Origin: Actinotignum timonense
GTDB lineage: Bacteria; Actinomycetota; Actinomycetes; Actinomycetales; Actinomycetaceae
Direction: 5' to 3'
NCBI RefSeq assembly: GCF_030216305.1
Contig: NZ_JASOKT010000005.1
Location: 34,111 to 98,110 of the forward strand
DNA length: 64,000 nt
This document shows, one piece after another, positions 17,765 to 26,051 of this stretch. The translations under genes were made by a program, and so were the position numbers. The first letter of the stretch is position 1; each line of letters begins with the position of its first letter. The notes beneath the pieces were generated by a model. That model saw only the letters and a list, made by a program, of their open reading frames with translations. It was not told where the DNA came from and did no database searches.

Positions 17765-18583
17765 GTGAGTGTGCCTACAGAACCCGTGCGAACTGATTAT
17801 GCCCTCGCCGAACTGGATCGGCGCTCGGATCGCCCCTCCCTCGTGACGCTCTACCTGGACGGGGTGGAATCTTCCGCCCTGGATCTTGACGATCCCACCT
17901 ATCTGGAATTCGAGTATATGCAACAGTTTAGGTGCATTCTCGAGGCCATGTACCCCAAGCGCGAGCCGCTGCGCGTGCTCCACCTGGGTGCGGCCGGATG
18001 TGCTTTCCCGCGTGCCCTGGATGCTGCCCGCCCCGGTTCGCGCCAGCTCGCTGCGGAAATTGACGGCAAACTTGCCACCTACGTGCGTGAATGGTTCGAT
18101 CTGCCCCCGTCTCCGCGTTTGCGTATCCGGGTGCAGGATGCGCGTGTCACCTTGGATACCACGGCGGCGCGGTGGGATGTGGTGGTGCGGGATGCTTTCG
18201 CTGACCGCGACGTCCCGTCCCATTTACGTACCGGCGACGCCGCTGCGCGGGTCGCCCAGGTTTTGCAACCGGAGGGCGTGTATCTCCTCAACTCGGTGGC
18301 CTCCACCGGCCTGACCCGCTTCGCGAATGAGTCACGGGCTCTCCTCGAGAATTTCGAGCACGTGCTGGCAATTATGGATCCGGCGGTGCTACGCGGGCGC
18401 CGTTTCGGCAATATTGTGCTGGCTGCCTCCCAGCGGGAATTTGCTTTCGCGCAGATCGAGAGACTGGTGCGTCGTCTCCCGCTCCCCGCGCGCATGGTGG
18501 GTCGGGCGGATTTACGGCGCCGGGCTCGCGGCGCCATCCTCGAGAGCGATGCCGATATTGGCTACGTGCCCGCGAATGCCTAA
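17765..18583 (+). CDS. Spermidine-synthase-like methyltransferase-fold protein
   Basis: Cytoplasmic protein (272 aa) with a Rossmann methyltransferase fold of the polyamine synthase type. The substrate-facing DDPTYLEFEYMQ stretch is followed by the glycine-rich LHLGAAGCAFPRA loop (about 70–85) and then WDVVVRDAFAD, in place of the Asp-containing loop of true spermidine synthases. Such proteins are widely annotated as spermidine synthase in actinobacteria, but most have no proven aminopropyltransferase activity and no speD/speE partner is nearby. The GTG start follows a TAGGCT box by six bases. Its stop overlaps that of the convergent PAC2 gene by four bases. Confidence 0.8.
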   Translation: MSVPTEPVRTDYALAELDRRSDRPSLVTLYLDGVESSALDLDDPTYLEFEYMQQFRCILEAMYPKREPLRVLHLGAAGCAFPRALDAARPGSRQLAAEIDGKLATYVREWFDLPPSPRLRIRVQDARVTLDTTAARWDVVVRDAFADRDVPSHLRTGDAAARVAQVLQPEGVYLLNSVASTGLTRFANESRALLENFEHVLAIMDPAVLRGRRFGNIVLAASQREFAFAQIERLVRRLPLPARMVGRADLRRRARGAILESDADIGYVPANA

Positions 18584-19737
18584 TCCGCGGCGTGCCGGCC
18601 GCGCGGGCGCTGCGGCGCCTGCTCCCCGCCGTCCTCACCGTGGGCGTCCGGCTCGGCTCCGCTGCGCGTCTCACCCTCAGTCTGCGCCTCAGCTCCTGTT
18701 TGAGCCTCGCCTCCGGTATACGCCTCACTGCCGGGCTGGTGCCCACTGCTAGCGTGCTGCCAGGCGGCCCGCATATTTTCCAGGCGCTCCGTCAGCTGCG
18801 CCTGCTCGTTATCCGCGTGCTCCTTACGCTTGACCATCGAGGCATCCACTCGGGCGAGGAAACTTTCCGCGGCGCGCCCGATTTCATCAGCGCTAGGAAC
18901 GGTAAGGGTATGCTGCGGAGCCTGGATAAGCCCGGGGTGCCCTTCCGCGCGATCATATTCGTGTTCCAAGGCCGCCACGATCTCCGCGAGCTGCTCATTA
19001 TGCTCGGTGAGCTGGGCGAGCTGCTCCGATTCTTCGGCAGCACTGGCTTCCAGATCTCCCAGGGGCAAGCTCAGCCCGGCCGTTTTTGCGAGCATGGACA
19101 GCGCGCTGGCCGCCCCGGCCGCGTAATGGTGCCCGGCAATATACATGGGCACCCGCACCGTCACCGAGAAGGTCGCCACGCCCATTTGCCCGAGGCTGTA
19201 TTCCAAAAAATCAGAGAAAGAAGCCGGGTACCACACATCGGCTTCCAGTGCGGGAGCCACCGGATCGGCATTGCGCGTACGGATGAGCATATCCGGCTGG
19301 CGGGTATGGGGCAGCGCACCGGCAACCGATCCGGCCCGGTAGAGCCGTTTCACCCCCAGTTGCGCGAATACCGCCATGAGCTCCGAATTGAGACCCTGCC
19401 AGCAAAAATCAGGTTCAGTACCGAGCAGCAGCAAAAAAGAGGTACCTTCAATATCCTTGGCGTGGAAGAGCCCGAGCGCGGGGATAGCAATATCTTCCAG
19501 CGCACCGTTGAGGTAGTGCACCCGCGGGCGCTGCGCCCGGTAATCGACCAGCCCGTCCACATTAATATCGGCCACCGGGCTGAGATCCAGGGTGTAGAGC
19601 TGGGAGGCAATAAGTTCAGAAACCGAACCGATGTCATTGATGGGATCGGTGAGATGAACGACGACGCTCTCGAAACGTTCCCCGTTTGCCCAGGAATCTT
19701 CATGTTTCCCCTCGCAGGGGTAAACGAAATAGTTCAC
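18580..19737 (-). CDS. PAC2 family protein
   Basis: Protein of 385 aa related to archaeal/eukaryotic proteasome assembly chaperone 2. The first 240 residues form the PAC2 domain, with features such as GWSVAGALPHTR-like (here AGSVAGALPHTR) and a YAAGAASALSMLAKTAGL helix. A coiled-coil segment (about 245–275) and an acidic Gly/Glu/Ala-rich tail follow. Its actinobacterial function is unknown; the family is also present where no proteasome exists. The GTG start is preceded by GGGAGGAGG. It converges on the spermidine-synthase-like gene. Confidence 0.85.
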   Translation of the reverse strand: MNYFVYPCEGKHEDSWANGERFESVVVHLTDPINDIGSVSELIASQLYTLDLSPVADINVDGLVDYRAQRPRVHYLNGALEDIAIPALGLFHAKDIEGTSFLLLLGTEPDFCWQGLNSELMAVFAQLGVKRLYRAGSVAGALPHTRQPDMLIRTRNADPVAPALEADVWYPASFSDFLEYSLGQMGVATFSVTVRVPMYIAGHHYAAGAASALSMLAKTAGLSLPLGDLEASAAEESEQLAQLTEHNEQLAEIVAALEHEYDRAEGHPGLIQAPQHTLTVPSADEIGRAAESFLARVDASMVKRKEHADNEQAQLTERLENMRAAWQHASSGHQPGSEAYTGGEAQTGAEAQTEGETRSGAEPDAHGEDGGEQAPQRPRGRHAAD

Positions 19738-20004
19738 CGTGATCCTCCTCCCTCTCCAGCTCGCTAGCTTCCCCTCCAGCCTAGACTACCGGCCTGGCCA
19801 AGTACGCTGGGCGCCGTCGTACCTCCATAACGGCAATCTCTACAACGAGACGCAAGCACACACGGTTCCGGTATTCGCCACCGGCTGATCACTGTCGTTC
19901 CCGTCACCGCACTATAGCGCGCCCCGGTGTTTTCCGTAATAATTGATTGTTACTTTTTTGCAGGACGCCACCCGATAATTTTCGGTCATCAGGAGGAGCC
20001 GCTC

Positions 20005-22278
20005 GTGGTTAACGATCCTCACAGTGCGCGCGAGGACGCGATACGGGAAGAACAGCTTTTCGTGGACACTGCGTACCGTGCCCTTGACCGCCAGCGCGAG
20101 GCTTACGCCCAGCGCCTGGCCGCGGTTCGCAGTCAGAGCGGTCAGGAAAGCGCCGGTGAAATGACCGAGCGCGATTCCTTCGCCACCCATTACGAAGATA
20201 ATCTCACCCGATTGCGGCGGGTGGAAAACCGCTTGGTTCTTGGGCGGCTCGACACCCGCGAAGGCGAAACGGATCACATCGGGCGTATCGGCTTGAAGGA
20301 CGAGGCCGGGGATATCCTGCTTCTGGATTGGCGCGCCCCGCAATCCGAACCGTTTTATCGGGCCACGGCGGCCCATCCGGGGAAGGTGCGGCGCCGGCGC
20401 CATATTCAGACGCGCCTGCGCACCGTGACCGGCGTGGAAGATGAACTTCTTGATTCTTCGCAGGCCTCCTCGGATCTCAATTTGACGGGTGAGGGCGCGC
20501 TCATGGCGGCGATGAATGCGGCGCGCGACGGGAAAATGAACGATATCGTCGCGACGATTCAGGCCGAACAGGACCGTATTATTCGCGCCGATTCCAATAA
20601 TGTGCTCGTGGTTCAGGGCGGGCCGGGCACCGGGAAAACGGCGGTGGCCCTCCACCGCGCGGCCTATCTTCTCTACACCCACCGCGAGCGCCTGGCGCGT
20701 TCCGGCGTGCTCATTGTGGGCCCCTCGCCGGTCTTTTTGCGCTATATCGATCAGGTGTTGCCTTCGCTGGGCGAATCAGATGTGGTGTCGACGACGATTG
20801 CCGGGCTGGTGCCCGGCGTGACGGTCAGCGCCGTCGACACTGCCCCGGCCGCGGAGATCAAAGGGCGCCTGGTGTGGCGCACCATTGCCCCGCGGGCGGT
20901 GCGCACCCTCCTGGAGCGCCCGCTACGCCGCCCCGTGCGGATGCGCATCAGCGGGGTTGATGTGCGGTTGACCCCGCAGGATGTGGAGAATGCGCAGCGG
21001 CGGGCCCGCCGCACCGGTAAGCGCCATAATGAGGCCCGCGATACCTACGCGAAATACCTCGTGGATGTATTAGCCCGCCAGGTGGCCGAGGGCCAGGACG
21101 TTGATCTTTCGGAAAACCCGTGGATTATTGCGGACGTGGCGGAAAGTATTGACGCGCGCCGGGAGATTAATTTGCGTTGGATGCCGTCCTCCGCGGTGGC
21201 GCTGCTCGAGCGCCTGCTCACCAAGCCGCATCTACTTGCCGAGGTAGCCCCCGAGCTGAGCGCTGCCGAGCGAGCCGCGCTCGCTCGTCCGGCCGGGCAC
21301 GGTATTACTATCGCGGATATTGCCCTCATTGATGAATTCGCTGAGGTCCTCGGGCCTTTTGCCACCGATGCGGAGCGCCATGCGCGGGCGGCTCGCGATG
21401 CGGCCGAGCGCAATCGGCTTAGCTACGCCGGGGAAACGATGGAGGCCCTGGGCGTGGGCGGCGGGATAGTGAGCGCGGAGCTGCTAGCCGAACGCATGGG
21501 CGGGCGCGGGGACGGAAGTTCGCTGGCCGAGCGGGCCGCCGCGGATCGTACCTGGACGTACGGGCACGTGGTGGTTGATGAGGCGCAGGAGCTCTCCCCC
21601 ATGCAGTGGGAGATGCTCATTCGGCGCAATCCCTCGCGTTCCATGACGGTGGTCGGTGACCTGGACCAACGCCCCGACGGTTCCCCGCACGCCGGCTGGG
21701 AAGGGCTGCTGGGCCGCCTGGCTGATCGGGTACGGGTAGAAGAACTCACGGTTTCCTACCGAACACCGGCCGTTATTTTGGATACTGCCGGTGCGGTGCA
21801 GCGCGCCGCCGGGGTGGCGGTGCGCCCCGTGCGTGCGGCGCGCACCGAGGGCGGTGCCGTGGAGATTGCTGAACGTTGCGCGCCGGGAACCCTTGGGGCG
21901 GGCGCTATTGCGGCGACGGCGCAGGTGTGCCAGCGCTTGGATACCCGCTACGGGCAAGCCGGTACCCTCGGGGTTATTGTGCCGGAAGCTCGGGTCGCGC
22001 AGGTGGCGGCGGCTATCGGCGCGGCTCCGGAGCTGGGTGAATGGACTGTGGATGTAACGGGGCGCGATGTCACGGCGCGTATCCAGGTTCTCACGGCGGT
22101 CCAATCCAAGGGCTTGGAATTTGACGCTGTTGTTCTGCTGGAACCGGCTGAGATTTTAGCCGAAGGGCCGGGCAATATTTACGTGGCGATGACGCGCCCC
22201 ACCCAGCTTCTTTCTGTGGTTTTCGAAGGGGAGCTCCCCGCCGGACTCACCGCGAGCGCGGCGGATACAGGTGTCTAG
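20005..22278 (+). CDS. helR: HelD/HelR family RNA polymerase recycling ATPase
   Basis: Superfamily 1 helicase-like motor (757 aa) that binds RNA polymerase and releases it from stalled or terminated complexes; some actinobacterial members (HelR) protect against rifamycins. An N-terminal coiled-coil arm (about 1–60) precedes the split helicase core. Walker A is GGPGTGKTAVALHR at about 205, Walker B is VVDEAQELSP at about 522, and VVGDLDQ and QSKGLEFDAVVL follow. The GTG at 20005 is chosen because AGGAGG sits nine bases upstream; the open frame extends 26 codons further. No rifamycin-associated promoter element was recognised upstream, so the HelR rather than HelD name is tentative. Confidence 0.88.
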   Translation: MVNDPHSAREDAIREEQLFVDTAYRALDRQREAYAQRLAAVRSQSGQESAGEMTERDSFATHYEDNLTRLRRVENRLVLGRLDTREGETDHIGRIGLKDEAGDILLLDWRAPQSEPFYRATAAHPGKVRRRRHIQTRLRTVTGVEDELLDSSQASSDLNLTGEGALMAAMNAARDGKMNDIVATIQAEQDRIIRADSNNVLVVQGGPGTGKTAVALHRAAYLLYTHRERLARSGVLIVGPSPVFLRYIDQVLPSLGESDVVSTTIAGLVPGVTVSAVDTAPAAEIKGRLVWRTIAPRAVRTLLERPLRRPVRMRISGVDVRLTPQDVENAQRRARRTGKRHNEARDTYAKYLVDVLARQVAEGQDVDLSENPWIIADVAESIDARREINLRWMPSSAVALLERLLTKPHLLAEVAPELSAAERAALARPAGHGITIADIALIDEFAEVLGPFATDAERHARAARDAAERNRLSYAGETMEALGVGGGIVSAELLAERMGGRGDGSSLAERAAADRTWTYGHVVVDEAQELSPMQWEMLIRRNPSRSMTVVGDLDQRPDGSPHAGWEGLLGRLADRVRVEELTVSYRTPAVILDTAGAVQRAAGVAVRPVRAARTEGGAVEIAERCAPGTLGAGAIAATAQVCQRLDTRYGQAGTLGVIVPEARVAQVAAAIGAAPELGEWTVDVTGRDVTARIQVLTAVQSKGLEFDAVVLLEPAEILAEGPGNIYVAMTRPTQLLSVVFEGELPAGLTASAADTGV

Positions 22279-22344
22279 CTGCACCGTGGAGCGCTGGCGG
22301 GCTTAGGTTCGCCGGACGGGGTTCGCCGCGCGTGGGTTCGTAGG

Positions 22345-22371
22345 CTGCGGTTTGCCGGACGTGAACCGCAG
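22345..22371 (+). terminator. Hairpin after helR
   Basis: An 8-bp inverted repeat (CTGCGGTT / AACCGCAG) with an 11-base loop lies between helR and the acyl-CoA ligase gene. There is no T tract, so it is a weak terminator candidate at best. Confidence 0.3.
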
Positions 22372-22392
22372 CTCCCAATTGTTACCACTATG

Positions 22393-22406
22393 ATTGATTA
22401 GTCAAT
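22393..22406 (+). promoter_or_regulatory. Candidate operator upstream of the acyl-CoA ligase
   Basis: The palindrome ATTGA-TTAG-TCAAT, unusually AT-rich for this genome, lies about 40–50 bp upstream of the acyl-CoA ligase start and overlaps a TATGAT box (22390–22395). It has the size expected for a TetR- or GntR-type operator. No matching regulator is encoded next to it. Confidence 0.35.
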
Positions 22407-22444
22407 GCTGTGAGGCTGCCGTTCGGGTGGGTGAAGGAGTAGGA

Positions 22445-24547
22445 ATGACCGTGAAACCTTGGCTGGATATTTACCCGGAGTGGGTGCCTTCCGATATCAC
22501 GGTGGATGAGGAGACTTTAGAAGAGTCGCTCCTGCGCGCTGCTGACCGGTACCCCCATCGGGTGGCCTTGGATTTCCTCGGTGCGACGACGAGTTATCGC
22601 GAACTCGTTGAGCGTGCCCGCAAGGTTGCTACGCTGCTGCGTAATTTAGGGGTGCAGCGCGGGGATACCGTAGCCCTGGCTTTGCCGAATTGCCCGCAAC
22701 ATATGTATGCCCTGTGGGGTGCGATCCTGACGGGGGCAACCGTGGCGGAGATGAATCCGCTGGCCCCGCAACCCGAATTGCACCGCCAGATCGCGATGGT
22801 TGATGCGCGGGTTGTTATCGCGTGGGAGAAGACCATTGCCACGATGGCACCGGCCGCCGATGACCCGCGCCATTATTTCGCGGTTGATCTTTCCCGTGAT
22901 TTGCCACTGACATCGCGGATGCTTCTCAAGCTTCCGGTGGCCCAGGCCCGCACCCAGCGCGCTCGTTTGCGCGGGGAGGTTCCCCCTCATGTCGCTTCTT
23001 TTGATCGGGAGTGGCGGAAGGCGGCCCCGATGGATCTTGCAACGTTCCGTAAACCGCAAGCGGACGACGTCGCTGTCTATATGTTCACCGGGGGTACAAC
23101 GGGAAAGCCGAAAGCGGTTATGCTCACCCACCGGAATTTGGTGTCTAATCGTAAGCAGATTATTGCTTGGGTGCCTTTTGAGGCTGATCATCACGAGGTG
23201 ATTGCCGGGGTGCTTCCCCTCTTCCATGCCTTCGGTTTCACCCTCATGATGATGTGCGCCCTGGATCTGGCGGCTACCGCTATTTTCTTGCCGAATTTTG
23301 ATATTCCGTCTCTCTTGGCTGCTCAGAAGCGCCGCCCCATAACGGTACTGCCCGGGGTGACTCCCATGTTTTCTCGTATCCTTGCCGAGGTGGAGAGGCG
23401 GGAAGCCGCCGGGGAAACTATTGACCTGTCCTCGATTCGTTTCGGGGTGTCCGGCGCAATGGCGCTGCCGGATGAGGTGGCGCGCCGCTGGGAGGAACGC
23501 ACCGGAGGCTTCCTCATTGAGGGATACGGGATGACCGAATCTTCTCCGGTGGTTTCCGGGTCTCCGATGAGTCCGGATCGGCGCCCGTCCACTTTGGGCG
23601 TTCCTTTCCCCGGCACCGAGGTGCGTATCGCCAATCCCGATAATTTGGCGGAGGACGCCGTGGATGTGGGTGAGATTTTGGTGCGCGGCCCGCAGGTTTT
23701 CGCTGGTTACCTGGGCGAGCCGGAGGAAACGGCGCAGGCGATGTTCGAGGATTGGCTGCGCACCGGTGACCTGGGGCGCTGGGATGGGCCTTTCGTTGTT
23801 ATGGCGGATCGCGCAAAGGAAATGATTAATTCTTCCGGTTTCAATATTTACCCTTCCGAGGTGGAAGAGGTTCTGCGCGGGATGCCGGAGGTGCGCGATG
23901 TGGCCGTTGTGGGGATTCCCGCTGCGGAGCGTGGCGAATCGGTGGTGGCGGCTCTTGTTTTAGAGCCGGGATCAACGGTTGATCTGGCAGCGGTGCGCCG
24001 CTGGGCGGAGGGTAGGCTCGCCCATTACGCGATGCCCTCCTCCATCGCTCTTTTTGACGCGCTTCCCACGTCCCAATTGGGGAAAGTGATGCGCCGCTCG
24101 GTGCGCGAACAGCTGGATAATTTCGAGCTGAAAGCCGGCGTATGGGTGAAGAAAGCCGGCGCGGTTGCAGGTAGTGCTACTACCGCGGTGAGCGATATGA
24201 CCCGTGAGACTTTCGAGCGGGTCTTGGCCGGGTTGGAGACCACATATAACCTGACTGTTGATCAGATTCAAAGCTGGGCGTCCAGTGTCACGAAGTCCGC
24301 TGCGGAAAGTGGCGATGCGGTACGCCAGTGGGTGGATAAAACGGCCCCCAGTGGCGAAACGATTGCTGCTTTTGTGCGCTCCGCGGGAGCCACGCTGGAA
24401 TCTTTTGCCACGTGGGTGGTGCGTTCCGGTCACGACCTGGTTGCTGGCACTACACGATCCGTCACACCCGCAGCGAAAGACAAAGGTGCCACTAGAGACG
24501 ACGCGACCGATCAGAAAGACCGCGCCAAGCCCGAAGAAACCGCATAG
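22445..24547 (+). CDS. Long-chain acyl-CoA ligase with extra C-terminal tail
   Basis: ANL-superfamily enzyme (700 aa) that activates fatty acids to acyl-CoA via an acyl-adenylate. The AMP-binding signature MFTGGTTGKPKAVMLTH is at about 213–229. The A5 region is EGYGMTESSPV, the hinge region is RTGDLGRWDG, and the C-terminal Lys motif is in LPTSQLGKVMRR. The enzyme fold ends near residue 555. A further 140 residues of alternating helical, Ser/Thr/Ala-rich sequence follow, which is not part of the family and may be an amphipathic membrane- or lipid-binding region. The ATG at 22445 has GAAGGAG upstream. It stands alone, with an AT-rich palindrome in front. Confidence 0.9.
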   Translation: MTVKPWLDIYPEWVPSDITVDEETLEESLLRAADRYPHRVALDFLGATTSYRELVERARKVATLLRNLGVQRGDTVALALPNCPQHMYALWGAILTGATVAEMNPLAPQPELHRQIAMVDARVVIAWEKTIATMAPAADDPRHYFAVDLSRDLPLTSRMLLKLPVAQARTQRARLRGEVPPHVASFDREWRKAAPMDLATFRKPQADDVAVYMFTGGTTGKPKAVMLTHRNLVSNRKQIIAWVPFEADHHEVIAGVLPLFHAFGFTLMMMCALDLAATAIFLPNFDIPSLLAAQKRRPITVLPGVTPMFSRILAEVERREAAGETIDLSSIRFGVSGAMALPDEVARRWEERTGGFLIEGYGMTESSPVVSGSPMSPDRRPSTLGVPFPGTEVRIANPDNLAEDAVDVGEILVRGPQVFAGYLGEPEETAQAMFEDWLRTGDLGRWDGPFVVMADRAKEMINSSGFNIYPSEVEEVLRGMPEVRDVAVVGIPAAERGESVVAALVLEPGSTVDLAAVRRWAEGRLAHYAMPSSIALFDALPTSQLGKVMRRSVREQLDNFELKAGVWVKKAGAVAGSATTAVSDMTRETFERVLAGLETTYNLTVDQIQSWASSVTKSAAESGDAVRQWVDKTAPSGETIAAFVRSAGATLESFATWVVRSGHDLVAGTTRSVTPAAKDKGATRDDATDQKDRAKPEETA

Positions 24548-24635
24548 CCCCGGCCACCGGAACATCCGGCGCTATCGGTAGTACCCTGCGCCGACGCAGT
24601 TCTTTGCGCGTGGAACCATCAGGCGCGTAGAACCC

Positions 24636-25130
24636 TCAGGATTGGGGTTTCGAGAAATCCGGCGATTCGGATGCAACTGGGACATCCGGATCCTGGCGTA
24701 GATCTGCAATGGCTCGCTCAAAGTCGTCAATGGAATCGTAATTCGAGTAGACCGAGGCGAAACGCAGGTACGCGACCAGGTCAAGAGCCTTGAGCGGTTC
24801 GAGAATGGCAAGACCAATATCATGCGCATCAATCTGCGAGCTTCCCGAGGAGCGGACTTTTTCTTCCACTTGGGCTCCGAGCAGCGCAAGTTGATCTTCG
24901 GTAACCGGACGCCCCTGACAGGCTTTCCCCACCCCGCTAATAATTTTCTGACGGGAGAAAGGTTCGGTAGCACCCGAGCGTTTGACAACCACGAGGCTGG
25001 CAGTTTCCAGCGTGGAGAAGCGCCGGTGGCAGTTCGGACATTCACGACGACGGCGAATGGACAGACCGTCATCAGCGGTACGAGAATCAATCACCCGTGA
25101 ATCAGGGTTGCGACAAAATGGGCAATGCAC
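24636..25130 (-). CDS. nrdR: Ribonucleotide reductase repressor NrdR
   Basis: Zinc-ribbon and ATP-cone transcription factor (164 aa) that represses ribonucleotide reductase genes when dATP is high. With the GTG start at 25130 the protein begins MHCPFC, the canonical family N-terminus. The zinc ligands are Cys3, Cys6, Cys31 and Cys34, and the ATP-cone starts at VVVKRSG (about 46). A TAGAAT box ends seven bases before this GTG, so the mRNA is probably leaderless. An ATG three codons upstream overlaps that box and has no ribosome binding site. No nrd genes are in the window. Confidence 0.96.
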   Translation of the reverse strand: MHCPFCRNPDSRVIDSRTADDGLSIRRRRECPNCHRRFSTLETASLVVVKRSGATEPFSRQKIISGVGKACQGRPVTEDQLALLGAQVEEKVRSSGSSQIDAHDIGLAILEPLKALDLVAYLRFASVYSNYDSIDDFERAIADLRQDPDVPVASESPDFSKPQS

Positions 25131-25137
25131 ATTAATC

Positions 25138-25143
25138 ATTCTA
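25138..25143 (-). promoter_or_regulatory. TAGAAT -10 box of nrdR
   Basis: On the minus strand TAGAAT is separated by seven bases from the GTG start of nrdR, the leaderless arrangement. A second possible promoter lies upstream (CTGTCA at 25184–25179, 17 bp, TATTAT at 25161–25156). Confidence 0.6.
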
Positions 25144-25253
25144 AATGTCTCAGCTATAATACGCCAACCGCATAACTATGACAGACCCGCTAGTGCTACC
25201 CGTGGTACTACCCGCACCGACCGTGCCGCCCGCGCACAGCCGGTAGCTCGGGA

Positions 25254-25868
25254 CTAATAGCCTGGAATCTCCAACACCTGGCCGGGAACCAGGTCATGAG
25301 AAACAAGTCCGTTGAGATTGACAATATCCGCCACCCCGGTGGAAATATCCGGAACACCCGGAATACTGGCAGCAATGCTGGCCAGAGTATCCCCGCCCTG
25401 CACGGTTACCGTGGCCATTCCCGTTTCCAGGAAAGTGGTGCCCACGATCATGGCAAAGCTGGCCAGCAGGAGGGTGACTGCGATAGTCAGTGCTACCCGC
25501 ACCCCCATGCGAACAATGACATCCAGCGAAGCTGGAGCGGTACGCGAACGGACCGCCACTGGCTCTGCACGTTGGGTAGCTGACCGGGCAATCGACTGCG
25601 GCGCAAAAGCCACCGGACGGCGCACCGCACCCAGGGCCGGCGTATTCCAACGCCGACGAGCTTGCACCACCCGCAGCGCGGTAACTGAAGCTCCCCCGCG
25701 GACACTTCCGCGGGCATCCCCACAATCATCCCCGCAGCGCACTTCTTCCCCGCGCAGCTCACGATATACAGCAGCCGGATGCTCACCCACCACCCGCAGT
25801 TTCGGGTGCCGCCGGCTGGTGTGAGCACGGCTAGTTTCCCGCGGAATCTCCTGGTATGCGACACTCAT
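25254..25868 (-). CDS. LysM membrane protein, SOS-controlled division inhibitor candidate
   Basis: Bitopic protein (204 aa): a basic, Arg-rich cytoplasmic region of about 118 residues, one transmembrane segment (about 122–145), then an extracellular LysM domain (about 152–204) beginning VTVQGGDTLASIA. LysM binds peptidoglycan glycan strands. The gene is divergent from lexA and followed by nrdR, the same order as the ChiZ region of mycobacteria. ChiZ and corynebacterial DivS are SOS-induced inhibitors of division. Two LexA-type boxes lie in its leader. GAGGAG precedes the ATG. Function is inferred from position and topology. Confidence 0.8.
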   Translation of the reverse strand: MSVAYQEIPRETSRAHTSRRHPKLRVVGEHPAAVYRELRGEEVRCGDDCGDARGSVRGGASVTALRVVQARRRWNTPALGAVRRPVAFAPQSIARSATQRAEPVAVRSRTAPASLDVIVRMGVRVALTIAVTLLLASFAMIVGTTFLETGMATVTVQGGDTLASIAASIPGVPDISTGVADIVNLNGLVSHDLVPGQVLEIPGY

Positions 25869-25879
25869 TTTTCACTCCT

Positions 25880-25893
25880 CGAACATTCGTTCG
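25880..25893. promoter_or_regulatory. LexA (SOS) box 1
   Basis: CGAAC-ATTC-GTTCG is a perfect match to the actinobacterial LexA consensus. It lies 12 bp upstream of the LysM gene start, downstream of a TAGTCT -10 box on the minus strand (25916–25911), so bound LexA would block that gene. Confidence 0.9.
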
Positions 25894-25894
25894 C

Positions 25895-25908
25895 CGAACA
25901 TCTGTATG
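25895..25908. promoter_or_regulatory. Degenerate LexA half-box
   Basis: CGAAC-ATCT-GTATG keeps one perfect half-site and lies one base from box 1, suggesting co-operative binding at the LysM promoter. Confidence 0.5.
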
Positions 25909-25938
25909 TTAGACTAGTACGACAGTGAGGGTTTGTCT

Positions 25939-25952
25939 AGAACGTTCGTTCG
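25939..25952. promoter_or_regulatory. LexA (SOS) box 2, lexA side
   Basis: AGAAC-GTTC-GTTCG differs from the consensus by one base and lies 100 bp upstream of the lexA start. It fits autoregulation of lexA. Confidence 0.85.
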
Positions 25953-26051
25953 ATTCCGTTCGCTTCGGTAACGTTCCGGGCCTCGCCCTCATAGAACAAT
26001 TCAAACCCGCCCTTACGACATAAAAATCGGCACGAACTCTCGGGAGTGCAT

